A stretch of 64,000 nt of DNA from Trema orientale. Its lineage: Eukaryota; Streptophyta; Magnoliopsida; Rosales; Cannabaceae. Every line of letters starts with the position of its first letter. Position 1 is the first letter of the stretch. Both the position numbers and the translations under genes were made by a program. The notes below the pieces were generated by a model, which did not search any database, was not told the DNA's origin, and saw only the letters and a program-made list of their open reading frames with translations. Shown in pieces: positions 57,595 through 64,000 of this stretch. The stretch covers positions 42,057 to 106,056 of the forward strand of contig JXTC01000533.1 in NCBI GenBank assembly GCA_002914845.1. Direction: 5' to 3'.

Positions 57595-57711
57595 GACGGT
57601 GGTCAAGAAAAACGTCATCACTGGAGCGGCGATGCGACCACCACCTGAAAGGGTGATGACGGGAGATGAACAAGGCAGGGCCGGGGGGTGACGGGTGGGA
57701 GTGGTGCCCAG
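57595..57711. other. Short GC-rich island within AT-rich DNA
   Basis: About 115 bases with many G and C (GGCAGGGCCGGGGGGTGACG) between a 3.6-kb AT-rich plain and an AT-rich LTR-like start. No frame with recognisable product on either strand. Possibly the transcribed leader of a decayed LTR. Confidence 0.4.
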
Positions 57712-58390
57712 TGATAACTCTATAAAAATAGAGTTAATGGGGTTATTTTACCTATATAAATATGTGTCCTTGAGTAATTTTTGTTTAGATTTTAAATAAT
57801 TTTAGTTATTTTATTTAGATCTAGCTTTAATTTTTTTTTATTTTAGTTATTTTTTTAGAAATTTAATTTAATTAGGATATATTAATTTAATTAAGTTTTA
57901 ATTTATTTTTAAATCAGTTTTTATCGAATTTAGGAAAAAGAAATGAAAAAAAAGGGAAATCTCCGAATTAGAAGCTTCAGGTGCGGCTAGGAGAAAGAGA
58001 AGATTAGACTTGGTACCAGCTATCCGATCATGCTCCAAAGCCATCAGGCTTGCGTGTGTGGTTCATGCACAGGAAGATGCACATGGAATGGCTGGAGCAG
58101 GGGACAGGTAGGCCCCATGGCATGTCAGCTGGCGCAGACTCCTTTAGGTCAGTCGGATCTAGTGCTCCGCATCTCATGGATGGCTTTTCTCCAACCAGTT
58201 CCTACCACGTTACCTGTTGAAGTCAACAATTCTTTTCAGCCAATCAAAATGAAGATTCGTTCTGAGCTCACGGATTTCATTCCGCACCTGATTATTTCGC
58301 CAGGCTCAGATTTTGAATTAAAAAAACAGAAAAGAAAAGATAAATGAAAAATAATAAAGCAATCAGAGAAGAGCTTTGGAATCCGTGAAT
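57712..58390 (+). mobile_element. LTR-like repeat, left part (tentative)
   Basis: Starts TGATAACTCTATAAAAATAG, a start I associate with Ogre/Athila-like plant LTRs, then an A/T-rich U3-like stretch and a less AT-rich block (57960-58310). The frame 58030-58347 has no recognisable domain. The forward Copia fragment begins right after and may have inserted into this repeat, whose other part would be 63440-64000. Confidence 0.35.
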
Positions 58391-58399
58391 AATTGGAAA

Positions 58400-59480
58400 A
58401 CTTTATCTCTAAGCCGTGCAGAATGATGAATCAACAAAGTGGGAGTTAGCTATGAAAGATGAGATGGATTCTCTATCATCCAATCAGACATGGGAGTTAA
58501 CTGAACTATTAAAAGGAAAAAAGGTACTACACAACAAGTAAGTCTACCGAATAAAGGAAGAACATGACGATAACAAGTGGTCTAAGGCAAAACTTGTTAT
58601 CATAGGCTTTCAGCAGAAAGAAGGTATCGACTGCACCGAGATTTTCTCTCTAATGGTTAAACTGACCACAATTAGAATAGTACTCGAGTTAGTGGCTAAG
58701 GAAGACTTATATCTAGAGTAGCTAGATATCAAAATGATATTTCTCCATGATGACTTAGAGGAAGAAATTTATATAAAGCAGCCATAAGGTTTCGAATTAC
58801 AATAGAAGGAGAATATGATGTGCGAATGTCAAAAGAGTTTGTATGTTCTTAAACAAGCTCCAAGACAGTGGTATAAGAACTTTGATAGATTCATAAATAA
58901 CAATGGTTTCTTGAGGTACCAGATGAATCACTGCTATTATGTGAAAAGATTTGACAATTCCTATATCATTCTACTTCTATATGTAGATGATATGTTAATT
59001 ACTAGAGCTTGCATGGAGGAAACTGACAAGCTCAAGAGAGAATTGTCAAAAGAAATCTCAATGAAGGACTTAGAAGCTGCACAACAAATCCTTGGGATGA
59101 GGATTTCCAGAGATATGGCGAATGGGATTTTGAAGCTATCATAAGAGAAATATATATAAAGAAGGTGCTTAGCAGATTTAAGTTAGATAGAGCAAAGCCC
59201 ATAAGTACTCCTCTGGCTAGTCACTTCAAACTAACCAAAAAGTAATCACCATCAACCGAGGAGGAGCAGACGTACATAGTGAATGTACCTTATGCGCTTG
59301 CTATTGGCAGCCTTATGTATACCATGGTGTGTACCAGACTGGATATAGCCCGTGCAGTAGGAGTTGTGAGTCGATATATAAGCAATCCAGGAATATAACA
59401 CTAGGAAGTAGTAAAGTGGATTCTCAGGTATTTGAGAGGAACTGTAGACAAAGCCCTATGTTTCAGAAAAACAGGTTTGG
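58400..59480 (+). pseudogene. Copia (Tnt1/Tork-like) reverse transcriptase pseudogene
   Basis: RVT_2 domain readable across frames: KWELAMKDEMDSLSSNQTWE, VYRIKEEHD, KAKLVIIGFQQKEGID, LEEEIYIKQP, QKSLYVLKQAPRQWYKNFD, YVKRFDNSYIILLLYVDDML (the YVDD catalytic motif) and ISMKDLEAAQQILGMRISRD. Several TAG/TAA stops interrupt it. Integrase, protease and gag are absent directly upstream. It is of the same family type as the gag at 46.1-47.2 kb and could be its distal part. RNase H continues beyond the inserted solo LTR. Confidence 0.85.
59476..59480. repeat. Target-site duplication, left copy (TTTGG/TTTAG)
   Basis: TTTGG here and TTTAG at 62503-62507 flank the solo LTR; one G/A difference. Confidence 0.65.
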
Positions 59481-62400
59481 TGTGATGCCCAAGATTCTCA
59501 TATGCATAATAAGCCAATAATAAACGTGTTCATATTGCATAATAAACATATCAAGAAACTAGTATCAATTTTATGATAAATTGCTCATTCTGGTTGTTAA
59601 ATACTTTCGATATATATTGTTGTACTAATATTTGTTGAAGTGCTCCCATGCAATGTAAAGGCTCAGTACCCTCAAAGAGAGAGCTTGGTGTGTGAGAGGA
59701 ATAAAGAATACATTCATGAATAGTAATACTATATACACGTGCATTTAAATCATGTCTGTTGATAACTTGGTCAAATAGTAGTTTTTCGGTAAAATATATT
59801 TTTCACACTTTTCAGAGCCAAATTCACTGTGCGTTCAACACGTCAAATAGCTTTAATTTAATGTTTAGGACTCATTTATAGCATTTTATTTGTCGGCCCC
59901 AGGTAAGCACGAGGTGCCAGTCACTGTACTGAATTGGTGTTTAATTGCACTAAGCTAGCTTAGATTCAGCTTAATCGCGTAGTGTCATTTTTGTGCATTC
60001 TATTAATTGGAAAATTATACTATGTTTGCATTATTAATTGGAGTCTAATTGAATTTCTTTTTATGTTTGATGATTGGTTATGGGGCTAGGTTCCACAAGA
60101 TTACAATAAGATTGGCCATATGGGATTATAGGTCAAAGTATGACTAATTTTTACCTTTTAAGCTAGGTTTCACCATTTTGGCCTACTCTTGGGTGTATAG
60201 GATTGACCAGCAATGTGGTGAGTATGCTAAGGATGTTTTAGAGCTTGACACATGAAAAGTAAGGAGCAAAATATCTAAAATACACCTTAGAATTTAAGTT
60301 ATGCCATTTCTTAGTTATTAAGTATCACTTTTAGACCAAATCTGGTCATTTCTTTCCTCTTCCTCCCCAGCCATGACTTGAATCACTCCAGCCACTTCCT
60401 ATACTTCTCTCAACTCCTCTTATCCATATTCAAGAGTTTCCAAGTAGTAGAACTCAATTTGGAGTTCAAGAAAGCAAGATAGGTCCAAACTGGTCAAGGT
60501 AATTCTACTTGTTCTTCTTCCTAGGTTTTGGTTTTCTTATTCCAATTCTGCACTTGATACTACTTAGATAATGGTTCTTCTAGGTTCTCTTGGGTCCTAA
60601 AATCAGTTTCAAAGCCTTGAGAATCAATTTAGTGGAGGTAGAAGGCAAGAGTTTTGGTAAAAGTTCAAACTAGTCAAGGTGAGCTCTATATAGGATTTTT
60701 AATTTGTAGTTAATTTCTTTTGTTTTAACTCTTAAACCAAAGCTATTATTTGATGAATAATGGTCCTAGAAAACCTTATATATTGTTGGAGACATAAAAT
60801 TTAAGTGGAGGATTAAAGTTAGACCTAAAGCCCCAAAGTTTACTATTTATGGAGTTAAGTATTTTCATGTGTAGTAGATTAAGATTTCTATATTTGTAAT
60901 CTGATTTCTTAAACTTGAAGTGTATATTTTATTGATCCTCTTATTTATTATACTCATTTGGTGGCAGGTTGTGATGTCATACAAGTGTAAAAGTAGGTTT
61001 AAAATTTGTCTAAATCGAAAAGAATTCAAGTGCACCTAAGTTGCTCTAAATGATCCTCTTTGAGTTGTATATATAGGAATTAGCTTGTTGATTATTATTG
61101 CAGGTCTTAAACCATGATTTTAATCATGTGGGGATGTCCTAAATATAGGAGAGGTACTATCCAAATAATTTTTAAAACCAAATGGTACCATTGAGAAGCA
61201 AATGGACTAGTTTTTATGAAAGTATGTGCCATTTTGAATCATTTTTGTACTAAAGAACTAGCATTCATGTTTTGATGATTTTAATCAGTTTTCAATGCTA
61301 ATTAGCTACTACATACCTCATATCACTTGTATGCTTTCGGTTCATATTGTATTTAAGTTTCTTAATTTTTGTAAAAGTTGTGATTTCAGTCTTATGGTCG
61401 TTTTCTTTAAGCATTTTATATTGTAGTGATCATTTTAGTAATGAAATTCACATCAGGTCTTCCACACACCTTGTCATAGAGGATATTGACCCTTTCTACT
61501 ATCTTTTTCTACCGAACACAAGGTAAGTAAATATTTATTTTAACTGTATTACAAGAACAGCAGTAGATACAAGATGTTTTCCTACATGCTTATGTGTATT
61601 ATTTCAATTATATGTTATTTATATTGTTGTTGTAAAGTTTATGGAAACATAAGCATGACATGATCGTTTAAGCATGATTTTCAAAGAAGTGAAGTTTTTC
61701 ACGCATTAGATTCAAATTAGTACCATTGTACTCATTTTATGAGATATGTTTTAAGTACATTATTTAGTTTGTCTACGTTTTGTAAGTATGGTTTGCACAA
61801 GCATCCTTTTCGCATAGGTGGGTACGGCTTACTGACTACCGGAACTGAGCATTGTACTATGAGATTTATTAGGTGTATTACCTAGTCGGTCTGCATTGGG
61901 TAGGTATGGTTCGCATTGGCTATGTGTTTCCTTCCTGCATAAGTGGGCACGGCCTACCGACTGTCGCAACTTTGTAGTGTACTCAAGGGCCCTATAAAAA
62001 AATATTTTCTAAGAAAGTGCATCAAAATGAAAAGTTATGAAAGAAAGAGTACAATGGGAATTTCAATAAAGTTTATACATGAAGCACGTTTACGAGTATG
62101 CATGATCTTTACTTATTGAGCATTAGCTCATTTAGTTCCTGTGATGCAGGTGAGGAGATATATGATGTATAGAGTTGCTAGTTGGCTAGCATGCTTTCTT
62201 GCCACCATGATCATATAGATATAGACGAGCTTGACTTGTGGGCGATGTCTTCTTTGTAGTTTGATATTTTGGTGTGTTGTAAATATTACTGCTGTTGGCA
62301 AGATAAACTGATAAGGACTTTTTGGTTGTACATTTTGTAAAGACACTTTTAAAAAGTAATGCCACGCAGCTTCTTTTGTTTTACAGTTTGAAAAGTTTAA

Positions 62401-62502
62401 ATTTGGTCCACCTTTTTGCAAAATTAAAAATATGATTTATAAAAGAAGAATACTTCCTAGTTTGACCTACATAGTCATATAGTTAAGCTAGGGGGTGTCA
62501 CA
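59481..62502 (+). mobile_element. 3.0-kb solo LTR, Gypsy (Tekay/Del-like)
   Basis: Starts TGTGATGCCC and ends GGGTGTCACA, near-perfect inverted ends of the type seen on long Tekay/Del chromovirus LTRs. Flanked by a 5-bp duplication with one mismatch, and inserted within the Copia RNase H coding region: ..FRKTG on the left, LGLQGYVDADM on the right. No coding region inside; a long LTR of about 3 kb without internal domain means recombination between LTRs removed the body. Contains a two-unit repeat at 61740-61983. Confidence 0.75.
61740..61983. repeat. Two-unit diverged tandem repeat, period about 120 bp
   Basis: Units near 61740-61859 and 61860-61983 share TATG.TTAAGTACATTATTTAG / TTATTAGGTGTATTACCTAG, TAAGTATGGTTTGCAC / TAGGTATGGTTCGCAT, and GCATAGGTGGGTACGGCTTA / GCATAAGTGGGCACGGCCTA. 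Confidence 0.75.
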
Positions 62503-63031
62503 TTTAGGCTTACAAGGCTATGTAGATGCTGACATGGTAGGTGATTTAGATAGCAGAAAAAGTACTACTGGATATGTGTATACTCTAGGAGGTAAAGCAG
62601 TCAGTTTGGTTTCTAAGCTGCAAAAGATTTTTGTACTTTCAACTACTGAGGCAGAATATATTGCCATAGCAGAAGCTTGCAAAGAGATGATCTAGTTACA
62701 ATCTTTCTTTGAGGAACTGGGTCACAAGCAAGAGAAGAGTGTGTTATATTGTGCAATTCACTTGGCAAAGAATCCCTTTTTTTTATACTAGAACAAAGTA
62801 TATACAAGTATTGTATCACTTCATCGTATCAGCTTTGAGAGATGGAGTCTTAGTGCTTGACAAGATTTCTGGAAGATAGAATCTTACAGATATGCTAGCA
62901 AAGACGGTAACCATTGATAAACTGAAAATATGTTCAGCTTCAATTGGCTTACAAACGTGAAGAGAAAAGATGGACTGCTACATTGATCGAGTATTAAGAT
63001 GTGATTGAAATTAAGTTTTCAAGTAAGAAAT
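62503..63031 (+). pseudogene. Copia RNase H pseudogene and polypurine tract
   Basis: Continuation of the RT fragment: LQGYVDADMVGDLDSRKSTTGYVYTLGG, VLSTTEAEYIAIAEACKEMI, LAKNP, then a DMLAKTVTIDKLKICSASIGL C-terminus near 62890-62950. AAGTAAGAAAT (63021-63031), a decayed AAGTGGGAGAT, is the polypurine tract. An in-frame TAG replaces the expected Trp codon after KEMI. Confidence 0.85.
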
Positions 63032-63439
63032 TTTTTAGATAAAAAAGAGTGGGCACCAAATTTGCCCACATTTGTGGACTTTTGTCCACCAAAAGAAAAA
63101 AAATGTTTTTTGAATGCGGAAGGCGAGGGAGAGCTCTCCTATAAATAGAGACCTTATGTTTTTCATTAATGCATCCCACAAAAGAAAGAAAACCTAAAAC
63201 AGAGAGGAAAAAAGAAAGGGTCTCAGATAAGGCTTAAGAAGAAAAGTTTTTGAGAGAATTTTTGTGAGAAAATTCAATGGTGTAATTGGGATCAGGGTTG
63301 TGAGTTGTGAATATTTGTATACACTGTATAAATTTCTCCCTATAGTGAAACATCTACAGTAGTCCTGTGGACGTAACCAAATTGGTGAACCATATAAAAT
63401 TGTGTTTTCTTATTTCGCTTTATTTTTATTGCTTATGCA
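63032..63439 (+). repeat. 3' LTR of the forward Copia element
   Basis: Starts directly after the polypurine tract with TTTTTAGATAAAAAAGAG (decayed TGTT). It contains a TATA box, CTATAAATAGAG (63140-63151), and the conserved R/U5 sequence CCCTATAGTGAAACATCT..GTGGACGTAACCAAATTG typical of Tnt1-like Copia. The right limit near TTATGCA (63439) is approximate. Confidence 0.65.
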
Positions 63440-64000
63440 TTTTTGCATATCTACTAGGATGAGGTGGTCAATTCCTCCCTAATAAAATATATTGCTTGGA
63501 CTTGAGTTAAGCATTTTCTATATTTCAATCAATAGATAGTGAAACTATAATTAATTTAATCGTTCGATGAGTTATCTATAATGAGAAATATAATTTAGGA
63601 TTAGATTTTGCGTTTGTGAGATTATAATCTAGACCAATCTATGATATTTCTCTATAGTAATACTTTTGTTGATTAATTCTAGAGTGTTTGCCTAGGTTAA
63701 TTGATGAAAAGAAGTTAACTATGATATTCGTATAGTTAACATACAATCTAAGGAAAGATAGGAATAGTTATGCATTCGTAGATTATTTATGGTAAAATCT
63801 AGTAATTGATTTACATGATTATTTAGTGGTGGAGAATGAACCTTAGCTTATTTATTTTCTTTGTAATTTATTTTCTTATTTTGTTTTAGTTTTAATTCTC
63901 AATTTCTCTCAGTCACCTTAGGATTGGTAGTAACTTAGTTAGACCAATTCTTCGTGGGATTGACCCTTACTTATCATTATACTAGCTAATTATTAGGATT
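63440..64000 (+). mobile_element. LTR-like repeat, right part, truncated by the window end (tentative)
   Basis: AT-rich, no coding signal. TTCTTCGTGGGATTGACCCT near 63947-63966 resembles the sequence close to the 3' end of Ogre/Athila-like LTRs. Suggested to be the remainder of the repeat beginning at 57712, split by the Copia element. Not proven. Confidence 0.3.

Noticed and set aside
58980..58995. YVDD motif as evidence for an endogenous pararetrovirus
   Set aside because: The surrounding residues (LLLYVDDML, QAPRQWYK, upstream KWELAMKDEM) and the RNase H C-terminus are Copia-type; no movement or coat protein motifs are present.
1..64000. CRISPR array or other regularly spaced direct repeats
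   Set aside because: Repeats found are microsatellites, tandem duplications or transposon ends; the genome is eukaryotic.

Overview
The window is nuclear DNA from a flowering plant, almost certainly a eudicot: it is AT-rich, has long GT..AG introns, long microsatellites, three plant-type protein genes, and many plant transposons (Copia, Gypsy, LINE, hAT-like, Helitron-like, MITEs). There are no bacterial features and no CRISPR array. The species cannot be named from the sequence. An N gap (49107-49162) and an N beside a poly-C run (23622) mark assembly limits.

Layout. 1-10.1 kb is transposon territory. It holds a decayed Helitron-like segment with an RPA70-like pseudogene (about 1.45-4.07 kb), a GA-rich MITE, three small hairpin repeats, and an inverted LINE broken by a hAT-like element. 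That hAT-like element itself carries a solo LTR and a MITE. 10.2-12.5 kb is an intact intronless coding region for the splicing factor SF1/branchpoint-binding protein, with a probable intron in its 3' UTR. 12.6-20.1 kb is intergenic and rich in small inverted-repeat elements. 20.4-31.2 kb is a four-exon gene for a membrane-anchored thioredoxin-like 5'-adenylylsulfate reductase-like protein (APRL5/7 type), with two introns above 4 kb. 34.2-35.5 kb is a two-exon gene for a plant-specific single-pass membrane protein (probably DUF6821). 37-39 kb holds MITEs.

From 39.2 kb to the end the window is nested LTR retrotransposons. These are: a degenerate Copia element with both LTRs and an AAATA target duplication (39219-45072); a broken Copia gag (46.1-47.2 kb); an inverted Copia element whose 3' LTR is interrupted by another solo LTR and whose pol is interrupted by a solo LTR of its own family (47.2-54.0 kb); a 3.6-kb extremely AT-rich stretch; and a forward Copia RT/RNase H interrupted by a 3.0-kb Gypsy-type solo LTR (58.4-63.4 kb). 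The last two pieces seem to sit inside another LTR-like repeat that runs off the window end.

The three host genes do not form a pathway: one acts in pre-mRNA splicing, one is a secretory-route thioredoxin-fold protein, one is of unknown function. I found no convincing new biological system. The strongest observations concern transposon stratigraphy: several insertions have recognisable target-site duplications, and removing them on paper restores the interrupted older element.
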